Origin: Amycolatopsis rubida
GTDB taxonomy: Bacteria > Actinomycetota > Actinomycetes > Mycobacteriales > Pseudonocardiaceae
Assembly: GCF_900115345.1 (NCBI RefSeq)
Contig: NZ_FOWC01000004.1
Coordinates: forward strand, 124,001 to 188,000
Reading direction: 5' to 3'
DNA length: 64,000 bases
Both the position numbers and the translations under genes were made by a program. Of this stretch, positions 31,473-41,841 are shown one piece after another. Positions within the stretch are counted from its first letter, which is position 1. Each line of letters begins with the position of its first letter. Under the pieces are notes generated by a model, which saw only the letters and a program-made list of their open reading frames with translations, had not been told where the DNA came from and did no database searches.

Positions 31473-32747
31473 ATGAGCAAGTCGACCACGCCGGCGGATC
31501 ACGCCGATCAGACCAACAACACCACCGAAACCGCGGACCTCGCCTTCCTGCTCCGCACCATGCACGCGAACCTCAGCCTTTTCGATCGCTTGCAGCCAGA
31601 CCAGCTGATGGCGGCAGTAAAGGACGCGAACCGTCAGATCGCCCGTTTGCAGGCGTTGCAGCTGCATTGCATGGCGGGCATGCGAAGACGAAGATCAGAC
31701 CCGCACGAGCTGGCGTGCGAGTTCGCGATTGCCTTGCATATCACCGATACCCGAGCCGGAGCGATGATCGCCGCCGCGGAGGCCCTGGCCCAACGTCTGC
31801 CTCGAACCTTCCGGCTGATGGACCAGGGCAAGTTCGACCTCTATCGCGCGATGAAAGTCACCGACGGCACCAGCCAGCTGTCCGATCGCCATGCCCGGAT
31901 GGTCGACTACCTGCTCGAACACCGGCTGGAGGACAAGAACCCGACCCAAGTCCGCAAGGCGACCGCTTACGCCGCAACGAAAATCGACCCGGATGGTGCG
32001 ATGAACCGACTGGCTCAGCGGAAAGCTGAGCGTCGTGTCATCCTGCAGCACCAGAGCGAAGGGATCTCGCGGTTCTCCGTCGACAACGCCTCGACTGACA
32101 AAGCGGCAGCAGCCTACCTCCGCGTCGACAAGATCGCCCGGTCGCTCAAGACAGGCGACGAGAAGCGAACCCTCGACCAGTTACGCGCTGACGTCGCGAT
32201 CGATCTGCTGCTCAGCGGCAAGGGCGGCGTTCCGGAGCAGACCGAGGTGTACCTCTATGTCGATCTGAAGACATATCTAGGCCTCAACGACAATCCCGCT
32301 GAGCTGGCTGGCCACGGTCATATCCCCGCCGAACTCGCGCGCCACATCGCGACGGGTCCCGACACGATCGTCCGTCGGGTCATCACTGATCCGCTGACCG
32401 GGCAAGTGATCGAGGTCGGCAAGTTCCGGTATCGGCCGAACATCGATGTCGAAGAGTTCGTACGGATCCGCGACCGTGAGTGCCGACAGCCCGGCTGTCC
32501 GCGACCCGCACAGAACTGCCTCACGGAACCGACCGGTCCTGATTCCGCGGACACAGACTCGACGTTGAGCTATTGCCTACGCCACCGCCGTCTCAAGAAT
32601 CGAGCCGACTGGAGCTACCAGGTCCTGCAGGACGGGAAGCTGATCGTCACGACGCCGACAGGCGAGACAGCTGAGAGCGCGCCTCCGCCACTACACGATC
32701 CACAGCCCACGCCGGAACAATCTGAGGAGGAACGCCTAGGCGCATAG
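31473..32747 (+). CDS. DUF222/HNH-family protein with a degenerate HNH site
   Basis: The 424-residue protein has an N-terminal helical DUF222 domain, with LQALQLHCMAGMRRR, TRAGAMIAAAEALAQRLPRT and DRHARMVDYLLEHR. A C-terminal HNH-like region follows: EFVRIRDRECRQPGCPRPAQ, then YCLRHRRLKNRADW. Family members normally read CD(I/V)DH directly after the first Cys pair; here the segment is NCLTEPTGPDS, so the conserved Asp-His of the nuclease site is missing. The zinc Cys pair and the final CxxHxxxK remain. ATG 31473 is used; ATG 31455 is an alternative, and neither has a strong ribosome site. These genes occur in many copies in actinobacteria and behave like selfish elements. Confidence 0.8.
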   Translation: MSKSTTPADHADQTNNTTETADLAFLLRTMHANLSLFDRLQPDQLMAAVKDANRQIARLQALQLHCMAGMRRRRSDPHELACEFAIALHITDTRAGAMIAAAEALAQRLPRTFRLMDQGKFDLYRAMKVTDGTSQLSDRHARMVDYLLEHRLEDKNPTQVRKATAYAATKIDPDGAMNRLAQRKAERRVILQHQSEGISRFSVDNASTDKAAAAYLRVDKIARSLKTGDEKRTLDQLRADVAIDLLLSGKGGVPEQTEVYLYVDLKTYLGLNDNPAELAGHGHIPAELARHIATGPDTIVRRVITDPLTGQVIEVGKFRYRPNIDVEEFVRIRDRECRQPGCPRPAQNCLTEPTGPDSADTDSTLSYCLRHRRLKNRADWSYQVLQDGKLIVTTPTGETAESAPPPLHDPQPTPEQSEEERLGA

Positions 32748-32752
32748 GGAGA

Positions 32753-33847
32753 TCAGCGCGTGCCAGAGATCTTGGCACTCCCGAGGACGAGGTCACCGGC
32801 CTGGTCGTCTTGCCGATAAAGGACAACGACCTGGCCAGGTGCCACACCGCGCAGCGGCTCGCGCAGTTGGATGAAGACTCGCCCGTCTTCGTCCGCTTCG
32901 GCGACCGCATCGGCGATGCCTCCGTGCGCACGAACCTGGACGGTGCATTCGGTCGGTCCGTCCAATGCTCGTCCGCTCGGCCAGATCGCCCGGTCCGCGT
33001 CGATGGCCTGGACACCGAGGTCTGCTGACGACCCGACCTTCACCGTGCCCGAAACAGGTTCGAGCGAAAGGACATACCTCGGTCGCCCGTCAGCAGCCGG
33101 CGCATCGATGCCGAGGCCCTTCCTCTGGCCCACGGTGAATCCGTGCACGCCAGTGTGATGCCCAAGCACCGCACCTGTCTCTGCGTCGACGAGTTCGCCG
33201 GGACGTTCGCCGAGCCGCTTCTCCAAGAAATTTTTGGTGTCCCCATCCGGGATGAAGCAGATGTCGTGGCTGTCCGGCTTCCGCGCGACGGAAAGCCCGC
33301 GCTGCTCCGCCTCGGCACGCACGTCCGACTTCCAGGAGCCGCCCAGCGGAAACATCGCGTGACGCAGCTGCTCTGGCTGCAGTGAAGCCAGTACGTACGA
33401 CTGGTCCTTGCCTTCGTCCGCGCTCCGGCGAAGTTCCAACTCGCCGTCGACGGTCGCCACGCGCGCATAGTGGCCGGTCGCAACAGCGTCAAAGCCAAGA
33501 GCGAGCGCCTTCTCAAGCAGCGCCTCGAACTTGATCTTCTCGTTGCAAGTCACGCAAGGGTTCGGCGTGCGGCCGGCGGCGTATTCGCCGACAAACGTCT
33601 CAACGACTTCTTCAGTGAAGCGCTCCGCGAAATCCCAGATGTAGAACGGGATACCAAGGATGTCCGCAGCCCGGCGGGCGTCGTGCGAATCTTCGATGGT
33701 GCAGCAACCGCGGGAACCTGTCCGCAGCGTGCCAGGTTGAGCTGAAAGCGCCAAGTGCACTCCGACGACGTCGTGGCCGACGTCCACTGCACGCGCGGCG
33801 GCGACGGCCGAGTCGACTCCTCCGCTCATTGCGGCCAATACGCGCAT
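32753..33847 (-). CDS. mnmA: tRNA-specific 2-thiouridylase
   Basis: MnmA thiolates U34 of Lys, Glu and Gln tRNAs using sulfur relayed from a cysteine desulfurase. The 364-residue protein starts at ATG 33847 after AGAGGTG. It has the PP-loop [13 protein letters not shown] at about 6-18, the catalytic Cys in NPCVTCN, the second Cys in [11 protein letters not shown], and a C-terminal beta-barrel. It lies 4 bases after the cysteine desulfurase gene, matching Rv3025c-Rv3024c order. Its 3' end is 6 bases from the convergent HNH gene. Confidence 0.96.
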   Translation of the reverse strand: MRVLAAMSGGVDSAVAAARAVDVGHDVVGVHLALSAQPGTLRTGSRGCCTIEDSHDARRAADILGIPFYIWDFAERFTEEVVETFVGEYAAGRTPNPCVTCNEKIKFEALLEKALALGFDAVATGHYARVATVDGELELRRSADEGKDQSYVLASLQPEQLRHAMFPLGGSWKSDVRAEAEQRGLSVARKPDSHDICFIPDGDTKNFLEKRLGERPGELVDAETGAVLGHHTGVHGFTVGQRKGLGIDAPAADGRPRYVLSLEPVSGTVKVGSSADLGVQAIDADRAIWPSGRALDGPTECTVQVRAHGGIADAVAEADEDGRVFIQLREPLRGVAPGQVVVLYRQDDQAGDLVLGSAKISGTR

Positions 33848-33851
33848 TGCT

Positions 33852-35048
33852 TTACACCTCTTGCTTCTGCGTTTGCTTGCGCATGCCGGCGAGGCCGGCC
33901 TGTCGGGCACGGGTGACGACGCCACCGATCTCGCGGGCCAGCGTGTGCACGTCGTCGAGTGTCGACGTGTGGCCAAGCGAGAATCGGAGCGAACCGCGAG
34001 CCGCGGCAGCGTCTGCCCCCATTGCCAGGAGGACGTGACTTGGCTGGGCGACACCCGCGGTGCATGCCGAGCCGGTGGAGCACTCGATGCCCTTGGCGTC
34101 CAAGAGCATCAGCAGGCTGTCGCCGGCGCAGCCGGGGAAAGTGAAGTGAGCGTGGCTCGGCAAACGCTCGCCGTCGCGACCATTGAGAATCGCGTCCGGA
34201 ACCTCCCGCAGGACCGCGGCAACGAGTTCATCGCGCAGCTTCTCAACTCGGTCCGCGTACTCCGCTCGGCCGCCGATCGCCGCTTGCACAGCAGCGGCGA
34301 AGCCAGCAATCGCCGGGACATCGAGAGTGCCCGAGCGAACACTGCGTTCCTGACCACCACCGTGGAGAACAGGGACGCATGAGGTATCCCTGTCGAGAAG
34401 AAGCGCACCGACGCCGTACGGGCCGCCAAGCTTGTGGCCGGTCAGCGTGAGTGCGGCTGTGTCGGAAGCGGTGAAGTCGACGGGAACTGCTCCGACCGCC
34501 TGGACGGCGTCAGTGTGCAGGGGGATCGCGTATTCGTTGCAGACCTCGGCGAGGGCGGCGACCGGATTGGCAGTGCCGACCTCGTTGTTCGCCCACATCA
34601 CTGTTGCCAGGGCGACAGTCTCCGGTGCCGACTCAATCGCCGCGCGGAGCGTTTCCGGCGAGACCCGGCCCTGGTCGTCGACTTCGAGCCAGGTGATCTC
34701 GGCGTCGGAGTGCTGCTCCAGCCACTCGACAGTGTCGAGGACCGCGTGATGCTCGACCGTGCTGCAAAGGATGCGACGCCGAGCCGAGTCCTCGCCGTGC
34801 CGAGCCCAGAAAATGCCCTTGACCGCGAGATTGTCACTCTCCGTACCACCGCCGGTGAAGATAACCTCCGACGGCCGCGCGCCCAGAGCCGCAGCGATCA
34901 CTTCGCGCGCTTCCTCGACGGCCCGCCGAGCTCGACGGCCCGAAGAATGCAACGCAGAGGCGTTGCCCACGGTGGACAAAGCCTCAGTCATCGCCGCAAT
35001 GGCTTCGGGCAGCATCGGAGTCGTTGCCGCATGATCGAGATAGGTCAT
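33852..35048 (-). CDS. Cysteine desulfurase (IscS/NifS type)
   Basis: This 398-residue PLP enzyme releases sulfur from cysteine as an enzyme persulfide for tRNA thiolation and Fe-S assembly. It begins [11 protein letters not shown], with the PLP Lys in [11 protein letters not shown] and the persulfide Cys in [20 protein letters not shown] carries the stacking His. The short loop around the active Cys is typical of group I enzymes. Immediate linkage to mnmA indicates it is the sulfur donor for that enzyme. ATG 35048 is used; the longer open frame has no supporting signal. Confidence 0.95.
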   Translation of the reverse strand: MTYLDHAATTPMLPEAIAAMTEALSTVGNASALHSSGRRARRAVEEAREVIAAALGARPSEVIFTGGGTESDNLAVKGIFWARHGEDSARRRILCSTVEHHAVLDTVEWLEQHSDAEITWLEVDDQGRVSPETLRAAIESAPETVALATVMWANNEVGTANPVAALAEVCNEYAIPLHTDAVQAVGAVPVDFTASDTAALTLTGHKLGGPYGVGALLLDRDTSCVPVLHGGGQERSVRSGTLDVPAIAGFAAAVQAAIGGRAEYADRVEKLRDELVAAVLREVPDAILNGRDGERLPSHAHFTFPGCAGDSLLMLLDAKGIECSTGSACTAGVAQPSHVLLAMGADAAAARGSLRFSLGHTSTLDDVHTLAREIGGVVTRARQAGLAGMRKQTQKQEV

Positions 35049-35112
35049 CGCTCTATCAGGGTAGACCGATGCGGCCTGTGACGAAGCTCGCCCCGGGCCG
35101 CGGAGTGGCGCG

Positions 35113-36477
35113 TCACACCTGTTTCGGCCACCTGCTCGTGAGTTGGACGCCGAGCAGAGCCAGCAGGACGAGGGCGATACTGAGCAATCCCATCGCGGCA
35201 GAAGGCTGAGCGGCCGACGCGACGGCGGCCAGGAGGACCCCGCCGAGCCCGATGAGCAGCGCTGATCCGACCCAGTCGGCGAGCTGCATTGCGGAGGTGT
35301 TGAATCCTCGCTCCCCCTCCGGGGAGTAGCGCAGCAGGAGGACCGAGATAGCCGGCATCGCGATTCCCATCCCGGCTCCGCCGACCGCGCAAACGGCGAA
35401 GGCCACCCAGGCCGGGAACCACGATTGGGCGACAAAGCCGAAGCCGACCAGGCTGACCGCGACGAGCGCGAAGCCAGTGCGCAGCGATGCCTCGCGGGAC
35501 CAGTCGAGGAACCGGCCTTGGAGGGCAGACGCGGCGGACCAGCCGAGAGCGGTGATGGTCAGCGGCAGGCCAGCGAGCGCAGGGCTGTAGCCGTGAACGG
35601 CGGTCATGGTCAGCGGGAGATACGCCTCCATGCCCGCATATGCGCCGGCGACCAGGGCTCGGGAGGCAACTACCGTGGGCAATCCGGGACGAGAGGTCAC
35701 CGTTCCGGCAGGCAGGAGCTTGCGCAGTGCGACGGCTAGCGCGATAAGACCCGAGATTCCGTATGCGATCGCGGCAGGCGACGGGTGTTGCGCAGCCCAA
35801 CTCAGGGCGGCGACGCCGAGCGCAGCGACAACGGCGGCGATGACGCCCGCGCGACGTCCGGCTGGCAGGGGCACGTGGGCGGGCAAGCGACGAGTGATCT
35901 TGCAGAGGAGAGCGATTCCGATCCCGACCAGCGGAAGCAGTCCGAGGAAGACCCATCGCCAGCCCACGGTCACGGTCACCACGCCGGCGACGGACGGGCC
36001 AATGACCGCCGGGAGGACCCAAGCAGCCGCGTTGGCCGCGTAGATGATGGGGCGTTCACGGTCAGTGAACGTCAGGGCAATCAGCAGTGAGACGGACACC
36101 AGCAGAAATCCCGAGCCGAAGCCCTGCAGCGCTCGGCCGACCAGGAGCATCGGCATCGTCGTTGCGATGCCCGCGACAGTGAGTCCTGCGGCGAACACAG
36201 CCGGCCCCACCAAGAGTGCTGGCGCTGGGCCTCGACGGTCGCCCAGTCGTCCGGACAAAACGGTAGCGACGACGCTCGCCACCAGGAACGTCGTGAACGG
36301 CCACGAGTAGAGCGCAAGGCCGTGAAGCTCGGCGACCAGCGTCGGCATCGCGGTGGCAACGCCCATGTTTTCAAAGGCCACCAGCGTGACCACAAGCAAC
36401 AACCCGACGGTGACAAGGCGGTGTTCGCGACTCCAGAGAACGCTTTTTCGAGGCTGCGCTTCGACGATCTCGCTCAT
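35113..36477 (-). CDS. Major facilitator superfamily transporter
   Basis: The 454-residue protein starts at ATG 36477 ([12 protein letters not shown]) and has about 13-14 hydrophobic helices. Typical DHA-type motifs are visible: a first helix ending [17 protein letters not shown], the A-type loop [16 protein letters not shown], and a motif-C-like segment ([21 protein letters not shown]). It is most like drug:proton antiporters of the EmrB/QacA or DHA2 type; the substrate is unknown. No adjacent regulator is seen. It faces away from the oxidoreductase gene. Confidence 0.85.
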   Translation of the reverse strand: MSEIVEAQPRKSVLWSREHRLVTVGLLLVVTLVAFENMGVATAMPTLVAELHGLALYSWPFTTFLVASVVATVLSGRLGDRRGPAPALLVGPAVFAAGLTVAGIATTMPMLLVGRALQGFGSGFLLVSVSLLIALTFTDRERPIIYAANAAAWVLPAVIGPSVAGVVTVTVGWRWVFLGLLPLVGIGIALLCKITRRLPAHVPLPAGRRAGVIAAVVAALGVAALSWAAQHPSPAAIAYGISGLIALAVALRKLLPAGTVTSRPGLPTVVASRALVAGAYAGMEAYLPLTMTAVHGYSPALAGLPLTITALGWSAASALQGRFLDWSREASLRTGFALVAVSLVGFGFVAQSWFPAWVAFAVCAVGGAGMGIAMPAISVLLLRYSPEGERGFNTSAMQLADWVGSALLIGLGGVLLAAVASAAQPSAAMGLLSIALVLLALLGVQLTSRWPKQV

Positions 36478-36803
36478 GATCGCGAGCTTGCACCCTCCAG
36501 CGCTCTGGAGGTCAAGCCGCCTGCGGGTATTCAGGTGAACAGCGGGACGCATCGCATCAGGGCGGAATTCGGGGCTTCAAGTCTGACGTTCTACGGCTCA
36601 CGCGGGATCGGCGAAAGCCCGTGAATGCCACGGCAGGCCAAGCGAGCGGCCCTCGGCACTGGAAGTCGATGACGCCGCGTAGCTGGCGACGTCGTAGCGG
36701 CCGCCTGGACCAATGGGTCGGGCTCTCTTGCGGCTATGGGCGGCACTGTCTGTGTCTCTACGCTGGGACAGGCCTGGTGGTCGAGCGCGACAGCGTCCAG
36801 GTT

Positions 36804-36822
36804 TTGCCGTTGGCTGGCGAAT
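36804..36822. repeat. Weak dispersed palindrome in a 426-base divergent intergenic region
   Basis: TTGCCGTTGGCTGGCGAAT is a weak family member. The region 36478-36903 separates the divergent MFS and oxidoreductase genes. Apart from this copy and a purine-rich ribosome-site-like stretch near 36868-36890, I see no gene or clear operator. Confidence 0.4.
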
Positions 36823-36903
36823 CGAGCGTGCGGGTCGGAATGCGCCGGATGCCGGTGGGCTTTAAGTAGGAGGTACGACGACCGAAGGAGAGTGCGAACC
36901 GAG

Positions 36904-37809
36904 ATGCGAACCATCACTTTCGCCGAGTACGGCGGGCCCGAAGTGCTGCAGCTGAAGGAGGTTCCGACACCTGAGCCTGGCCCGGGGCAGGTTCGGGTCG
37001 CGGTCAGGCGCGCGGGGATCAACCCGATCGACTGGAAGATTCGTTCGGGGGCGATGGCTGGCGGTGCCGGACTCGAAGCTCCGCAGATTCCGGGCCTGGA
37101 GATCGCCGGAGTGGTCGACGCGGTGGGCGACGGCGCCGAATTCGGCGTCGGCGATGAGGTGTTCGGCTGGTCGGCCACCGGCGGGTATGCGGAGTTCGCG
37201 CTCGGCGGTGCGATCGTTCGCAAGCCTGCTGACCTCTCCTGGGATGACGCGGCGGCATTGCCGGTTGCTGGCGAAACCGCGTTGCGCGTGTTGCGGCTGC
37301 TCGACGTCAAAGCTGGCGAACTGTTGGTTGTCCACGGAGCGAGTGGCGCTGTCGGTCGTTTCGCGGCACAGATCGCGGTCGCATTGGGCGCGACGGTGAT
37401 CGGAACGGCTGGACAGCACAATCTCGATGAGGTGAAAGCGCTGGGCGTGATTCCGGTGCGTTACGGCGATGGGTGGCTGGAGCGGGTCCGTGAGGTGGCG
37501 GACCGGCCGGTCGACGCGGTGTTCGACGCGTCCGGCCATGGCGTTTTACCGGAATCGATCGAGTTGCGAGGGTCGAAAGATCGTATCGTGACCATTGCCG
37601 ACGGTGCGGCTTTCGAACTCGGACTGCCGTTCTCGTCTGGCGGTCAGGACGGGCAGACACCAGAGGTGCTGAACGAGATTCTCGGGTATGTACACAATGG
37701 GCTGCGGATTGCGCAGGGGAAGACATTCCCATTGGAGGAAGCAGCAGCCGCGCAGGAGGAGAGCCGGAACGGGCACCCTGGCGGGAAGCTGACTCTTGCC
37801 ATTTCCTGA
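36904..37809 (+). CDS. MDR-type NADP-dependent quinone/enoyl oxidoreductase
   Basis: The 301-residue protein belongs to the zinc-free medium-chain reductase group. It has FAEYGGPEVLQLKEVPTPEPGPGQV at the N-terminus, RAGINPIDWKIRSGA, GLEIAGVVDAVGDGA, LPVAGETALRVL and the cofactor loop HGASGAVGRFAAQIA. The catalytic zinc ligands of alcohol dehydrogenases are absent, as expected for quinone oxidoreductases. ATG 36904 is used; GTG 36892 is possible, but GGAG lies only one base before it. The substrate is unknown. Confidence 0.85.
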   Translation: MRTITFAEYGGPEVLQLKEVPTPEPGPGQVRVAVRRAGINPIDWKIRSGAMAGGAGLEAPQIPGLEIAGVVDAVGDGAEFGVGDEVFGWSATGGYAEFALGGAIVRKPADLSWDDAAALPVAGETALRVLRLLDVKAGELLVVHGASGAVGRFAAQIAVALGATVIGTAGQHNLDEVKALGVIPVRYGDGWLERVREVADRPVDAVFDASGHGVLPESIELRGSKDRIVTIADGAAFELGLPFSSGGQDGQTPEVLNEILGYVHNGLRIAQGKTFPLEEAAAAQEESRNGHPGGKLTLAIS

Positions 37810-37881
37810 CCGCGATAGTCGGCTAGGCTCGACGACGGGTCGGCTCGGCAGGTTGGTGTTGCCGGTCTGCGGAAAGTGGCC

Positions 37882-38191
37882 GTTGCCGCTCAGGGGCGAA
37901 AAGGCTGAGGACCGTGGGCGGACGCTCCGAGGGTGAGCGACTGTGGCCACTCAGCGGCGACAAATGTGGGTCGCGGAAACTAGGCGCGCCGACGCAAGTG
38001 ATTCGTCGCCGTGAGGCGGATGACGGGGCGGCGGTTACCTGCGACAAGCCGGAGGAGCCGTCGTCATCCGGCGGCGAGGCGAGTCGGGTGGCTGTCGCCG
38101 TTGAGCGGCGAATAGGCCCGGTCGCAGTCAGCCGAAAGGACAACCGGCCGGGTTGGAGACCCGCAGAGAAGTGTCGCCAAAAAACGGCAAC
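37882..38191. repeat. Cluster of dispersed palindromes between convergent genes
   Basis: The 414-base gap contains copies at 37882-37900, 37943-37961, about 38001-38022 (degenerate), 38094-38112 (TCGCCGTTGAGCGGCGAAT) and 38173-38191 (TCGCCAAAAAACGGCAAC, the A-tract variant). Spacing is about 60-90 bases. No gene is visible. Confidence 0.8.
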
Positions 38192-38223
38192 TCCCCTCCG
38201 CGGGCCCGTGACCAGGGTTTTCG

Positions 38224-39111
38224 TCAGTGCGCGACCGGCTGGGAAGGCACAGGACGGCCGACCAAAGCCCGGCGGCGACGCTGTGGCGGGATGCGGACTG
38301 TGCCGAGGGCCGAGTGGACAGCTGCCTCGGCAAGAGCGGCCAGCGAACGGCGGTCTTCGGCGCGGCCCGGGGCGATCTCCGGGCATACGCGCACTTCCAG
38401 GACCAGACCGCGCAGCGCGGCGACCCGGCGCAGGGACGCGATGAGCGACTCCGGCCCGATGAACGCCGGCTGGCTGGTTTCGCGGCCATCGGCGAGGCGG
38501 TAGCGGAGGGCGATCGGCCGGACCGGAACTCCTCCGTCGATCGCGGCTTGGAAGGTGGCGGTCGTAAAGCGGCCGGAGGCCAGCCCGCACCAGGTGGTGC
38601 CTTCGGGAGTCACGTTGACGAGCGCACCGGCGCGGAGGCTGTCGGCAAGTTCGGACATGATGTCCGGCAACGCGCGCAGACGGTTGCGGTCCAGGAAAAT
38701 GCTGCCGCCGCGGCGCACGAGCGTCCCCAGGACTGGCCAGGAGGCGATCTCGATCTTCGCGAGGGCGCGCATCGGGCGCAGCGCGTTGATGGCGATGATG
38801 TCCAGCCACGAGATGTGGTTGTTCACCACGAGCGCACCGCGACCCGCCGGGGCAGCTAGGAAGTCCGCACCGCCCACCACGGACATCCGCACCCCGAACG
38901 CCCTCAGCACTGCCCGGAAGATCCGGCGCACCAAGCGTTCCCGGCTCCGGCCGCGAATCACCAGCAGCGCCGGCGCGATCAGCAGCGCCGCGAAGACCAC
39001 GGAAACCGCCGCAGTGAAACGCAAAATCCGTCGGGGCAAGCCGACCGTCGGCGCGCCTTCAGTGAGACAACCGTCACCGCAGGGCGACGTCGGCATCCAT
39101 GCGTGACTCAT
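38224..39111 (-). CDS. 1-acylglycerol-3-phosphate acyltransferase family (PlsC-like)
   Basis: The 295-residue protein has one N-terminal hydrophobic helix (VSVVFAALLIAPALLVI). The acyltransferase motifs follow: NHISWLD (NHx4D) at about 97-103, GSIFLDRN, and TPEGTTWCG. It would acylate a lysophospholipid or related acceptor at the membrane. Its ATG overlaps the stop of the upstream GNAT-like gene (39108-39111), a pair conserved as Rv3027c-Rv3026c. A similar pairing (OlsB/OlsA) makes ornithine lipids in other bacteria, so an acyl-amino-acid lipid is a reasonable but unproven product. Confidence 0.85.
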   Translation of the reverse strand: MSHAWMPTSPCGDGCLTEGAPTVGLPRRILRFTAAVSVVFAALLIAPALLVIRGRSRERLVRRIFRAVLRAFGVRMSVVGGADFLAAPAGRGALVVNNHISWLDIIAINALRPMRALAKIEIASWPVLGTLVRRGGSIFLDRNRLRALPDIMSELADSLRAGALVNVTPEGTTWCGLASGRFTTATFQAAIDGGVPVRPIALRYRLADGRETSQPAFIGPESLIASLRRVAALRGLVLEVRVCPEIAPGRAEDRRSLAALAEAAVHSALGTVRIPPQRRRRALVGRPVPSQPVAH

Positions 39112-39890
39112 CCTTGCGCCCCGAGGAAGAACTTCAAGTACCGCTCGTCGACCTGCTGCAGATCAAGAAGGACGAAGAAGTCCGCGACCCCGAAGTCAGC
39201 GTCGAGGGCCGGCGGGCCGCACACTTTGGCACCAAGCCGCACGTAACCTCTGATCAGCGGCGGAAGCATGGCCCGGTCGGGACGCGCGATCGCGCCCGGC
39301 TCCCAAGGGTTCAACGGCGAGACGAGCAACGAGTCGTCGGCGTGATGCTTGGTGCGCAGGACATCCCAGACGCCCGCGGCGTAGCTGCCGCCGTCGTTGA
39401 TCGGGACCGAAGCACAGCCGGCGAGGTAGCGATGTCCGGAAAGGAGCATGTAGCGCGCGATCCCGGCCCACACCAGGCTCACGACGGCGCCGCTGCGGTG
39501 GTCGGGGTGGACGCAGGATCGTCCGGTCTCGACCAAGGACGGTCGCAGCGCGGCGAGCGTCGTCAGGTCGAATTCGCTGTCGGAATAGAGCTTTCCGGCC
39601 TGTGCGGCGCGCTCCGGCGGGAGCATGCGGTAGCAGCCGACGATCTCGCCGGTGTTGTCGTCGCGGACCACGAGATGGTCGCAGAATTCGTCGAAGTAGT
39701 CGACGTCCCGGCCGGGCTCCGGGGAATGCAGTTCCGCCCCCATCTCCTCGGCGAAAACCCGGTATCGCAGTTTCTGTGCGGCGAGCACTTCATCGTTCCC
39801 ATTGGCGACCAGAAGCGAATACCGCGGCGCGCCTGCGGGAAGGTCGGCACCCGCCTGATCAGTACTGACGAGGAGCTGTGACGACGTCAT
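39108..39890 (-). CDS. GNAT-fold N-acyltransferase (OlsB-like)
   Basis: The 260-residue protein (ATG 39890; a TTG two codons upstream is the alternative) has an acyl-homoserine-lactone-synthase/OlsB-like core. It shows QKLRYRVFAEEMGAELHSPE, DYFDEFCDHLVVRD, GCYRMLPPE, FDLTTLAALRPSLVETGRSCVHPDHR and GCASVPIND. In OlsB these segments transfer a hydroxyacyl chain from ACP to ornithine. It overlaps the PlsC-like gene by 4 bases. Ornithine-lipid synthesis is suggested by homology type; the true acceptor is unknown. Confidence 0.8.
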   Translation of the reverse strand: MTSSQLLVSTDQAGADLPAGAPRYSLLVANGNDEVLAAQKLRYRVFAEEMGAELHSPEPGRDVDYFDEFCDHLVVRDDNTGEIVGCYRMLPPERAAQAGKLYSDSEFDLTTLAALRPSLVETGRSCVHPDHRSGAVVSLVWAGIARYMLLSGHRYLAGCASVPINDGGSYAAGVWDVLRTKHHADDSLLVSPLNPWEPGAIARPDRAMLPPLIRGYVRLGAKVCGPPALDADFGVADFFVLLDLQQVDERYLKFFLGAQG

Positions 39891-40014
39891 GGTCAAGGTG
39901 TACCTGCCGGTAAGCGGCCTCGGAGAGTGCCAATCGATGACCGGTCAGTGCACGTTGAGTTAATTGCGGGTTCTCAGGTTCCTCTCAGGCAACCGAGAAG
40001 CTCCCGGAGAACGC

Positions 40015-40051
40015 GGAAGGCCGCCGCGTGACGAGCACGCGACGGCCTTCC
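40015..40051 (-). terminator. Hairpin after etfA
   Basis: GGAAGGCCG (40015-40023) pairs with CGGCCTTCC (40043-40051), and an inner CGCGT/ACGCG stem adds stability. It lies 16 bases beyond the etfA stop. No T-run follows on the minus strand, so it is a G/C-type terminator. Confidence 0.6.
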
Positions 40052-40067
40052 GGGCGAAAGAAAAACG

Positions 40068-41027
40068 TCAGCCCTTGCGCTTGTCGACAGCGTCGGTCAG
40101 CTGCGGCGCGACGTTGAACAGGTCGCCCACCACGCCGAAGTCGGCGATCTCGAAGATCGGGGCCTCGGCGTCCTTGTTGACCGCGATGATCGTCTTCGAC
40201 GTCTGCATGCCGGCGCGGTGCTGGATCGCGCCGGAGATGCCGAGCGCGATGTACAGCTGCGGCGACACCGTCTTGCCGGTCTGGCCGACCTGGAACTGCG
40301 CCGGGTAGTAGCCGGAGTCGACGGCGGCACGGGACGCGCCGACAGCCGCGCCGAGCGAGTCGGCCAGCTTCTCGACGACGTCGAACTTCTCCGCCGAACC
40401 GACACCGCGGCCACCGGACACGACGATCGACGCCTCGGTCAGCTCCGGACGGTCGCCGCCGACGACCGGCTCGATGCCGGTGATCTTGGCGGACTTCGCC
40501 GGGTCCTGAGCCGGGATCTCGACTGTCTCCTCGGCGGCCGCGCCATCGGCAGTCTCCGCCTCGACCGCGCCCGGACGCACCGACACGACCGGCGCGCCCT
40601 TGGCAGCCTTGGCCTTGACGGAGAACGCGCCACCGAAGATGGACTGGTCCACAGTGCCGTCGGCGTTGACCCCGACCGCGTCGTAAAGCAGACCGGAGCC
40701 CAGCCGCAGCGCGACCCGCGCGGCCACCTCCTTGCCCTCGGCGCTGGCGGCGACGAGCACCGCCGCCGGGGAGACCTGCTCGGCGAGCTTCGCGAGCACG
40801 TCGACCTTCGGCGTTACCAGGTAACCGGCGGCGTCGTCGCCCTCGGCGACATACACCTTCGCCGCGCCGTGACCGGCGAGCGCTTCCTTGGCCTTCGCCG
40901 CAGTGCCAGTCGGGCCCACCACCACAGCGGAGGGCTCGCCGAGGGCGCGCGCAGCGGTCAGCAGCTCCAGCGTGACCTTCTTGACATCACCGTCGACGTG
41001 GTCGACGAGGACGAGTACTTCAGCCAT
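40068..41027 (-). CDS. etfA: Electron transfer flavoprotein subunit alpha
   Basis: The 319-residue FAD-binding subunit of ETF accepts electrons from acyl-CoA and other dehydrogenases. The C-terminal FAD domain shows [58 protein letters not shown] and [11 protein letters not shown]. The N-terminal domain ([12 protein letters not shown]) pairs with EtfB. It is 28 bases downstream of etfB in one operon and matches FixB/Rv3028c in position. Confidence 0.97.
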   Translation of the reverse strand: MAEVLVLVDHVDGDVKKVTLELLTAARALGEPSAVVVGPTGTAAKAKEALAGHGAAKVYVAEGDDAAGYLVTPKVDVLAKLAEQVSPAAVLVAASAEGKEVAARVALRLGSGLLYDAVGVNADGTVDQSIFGGAFSVKAKAAKGAPVVSVRPGAVEAETADGAAAEETVEIPAQDPAKSAKITGIEPVVGGDRPELTEASIVVSGGRGVGSAEKFDVVEKLADSLGAAVGASRAAVDSGYYPAQFQVGQTGKTVSPQLYIALGISGAIQHRAGMQTSKTIIAVNKDAEAPIFEIADFGVVGDLFNVAPQLTDAVDKRKG

Positions 41028-41055
41028 TTTCCGGAATCCTCCTCAAAACCGTGTC

Positions 41056-41841
41056 TCAGATGAGCTTCTGCGCGACCAGGTACTCAGCGACCTTCGAGCC
41101 GCCGTCGCCCTCGTCCTCGACCTTCTCGCCCGCGGTGCGCGGCGGCTTCGGCGAGGCCTCGACGACAGTCGACCACGCGTTGGCTAGGCCGACCTCGCCC
41201 GCGTCGATGCCCAGGTCGGCGATGGTCAGCGTCTCGACCGGCTTCTTCTTCGCGGCCATGATGCCCTTGAACGACGGGTAGCGCGGCTCGTTGATCTTCT
41301 CGCTCACGCTCACCAGCGCCGGCAGGTTCGCCTCAAGGTGGGTGATCCCGTCTTCAGTCTCGCGGTCAGCCTTCACTGCGGAGCCCTCGACGGTCAGCTG
41401 ACGCACGTAGGTCAGCTGCGGGACGCCGAGCAGCTCGGCCAGGATCGCGGGCACAGCGGCACCGCGGCCGTCGGACGCCTCGTTGCCGGCCAGGATCAGG
41501 TCGAAGCCCTCGACCTTGCCGACGGCGGCGGCGATGACCTTCGCGGTGGCGACCGCATCGGAGCCGTGCAGCGCCTCGTCGGACACGTGGATGGCCTTGT
41601 CGGCACCCATGGAGAGCGCCTTGCGGATCGCGTCGGTCGCACGGTCGGGGCCGACCGAGATTACGGTGACCTCGCCCTCGCCGGCTTCCTTGATCTTGAG
41701 GGCCTCTTCGACGGCCTTCTCGTTGATCTCGTCGAGCACGGCGTCGGCGGATTCGCGGTCAAGGGTGTTGTCGGAACCGGAGAGCTTCCGCTCCGAGTAG
41801 GTGTCCGGTACCTGCTTGACCAGGACAACGATGTTCGTCAT
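41056..41841 (-). CDS. etfB: Electron transfer flavoprotein subunit beta
   Basis: The 261-residue AMP-binding subunit starts at ATG 41841 (MTNIVVLVKQVPDTYSERK); the longer open frame extends into the promoter. Typical motifs are INEKAVEEALKIKE, VISVGPDRATDAIRKALSMGADKAIHV, LAGNEASDGRGAAVPAILAELLG and the C-terminal GIMAAKKKPVETLT recognition loop. It is first in the etfB-etfA operon, corresponding to FixA/Rv3029c. Confidence 0.97.
   Translation of the reverse strand: MTNIVVLVKQVPDTYSERKLSGSDNTLDRESADAVLDEINEKAVEEALKIKEAGEGEVTVISVGPDRATDAIRKALSMGADKAIHVSDEALHGSDAVATAKVIAAAVGKVEGFDLILAGNEASDGRGAAVPAILAELLGVPQLTYVRQLTVEGSAVKADRETEDGITHLEANLPALVSVSEKINEPRYPSFKGIMAAKKKPVETLTIADLGIDAGEVGLANAWSTVVEASPKPPRTAGEKVEDEGDGGSKVAEYLVAQKLI

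Noticed and set aside
37258..37281. Palindrome-like stretch inside the oxidoreductase gene (GCCGGTTGCTGGCGAA)
   Set aside because: The encoded LPVAGETA is the normal conserved motif of the enzyme family, so the resemblance is coincidental.
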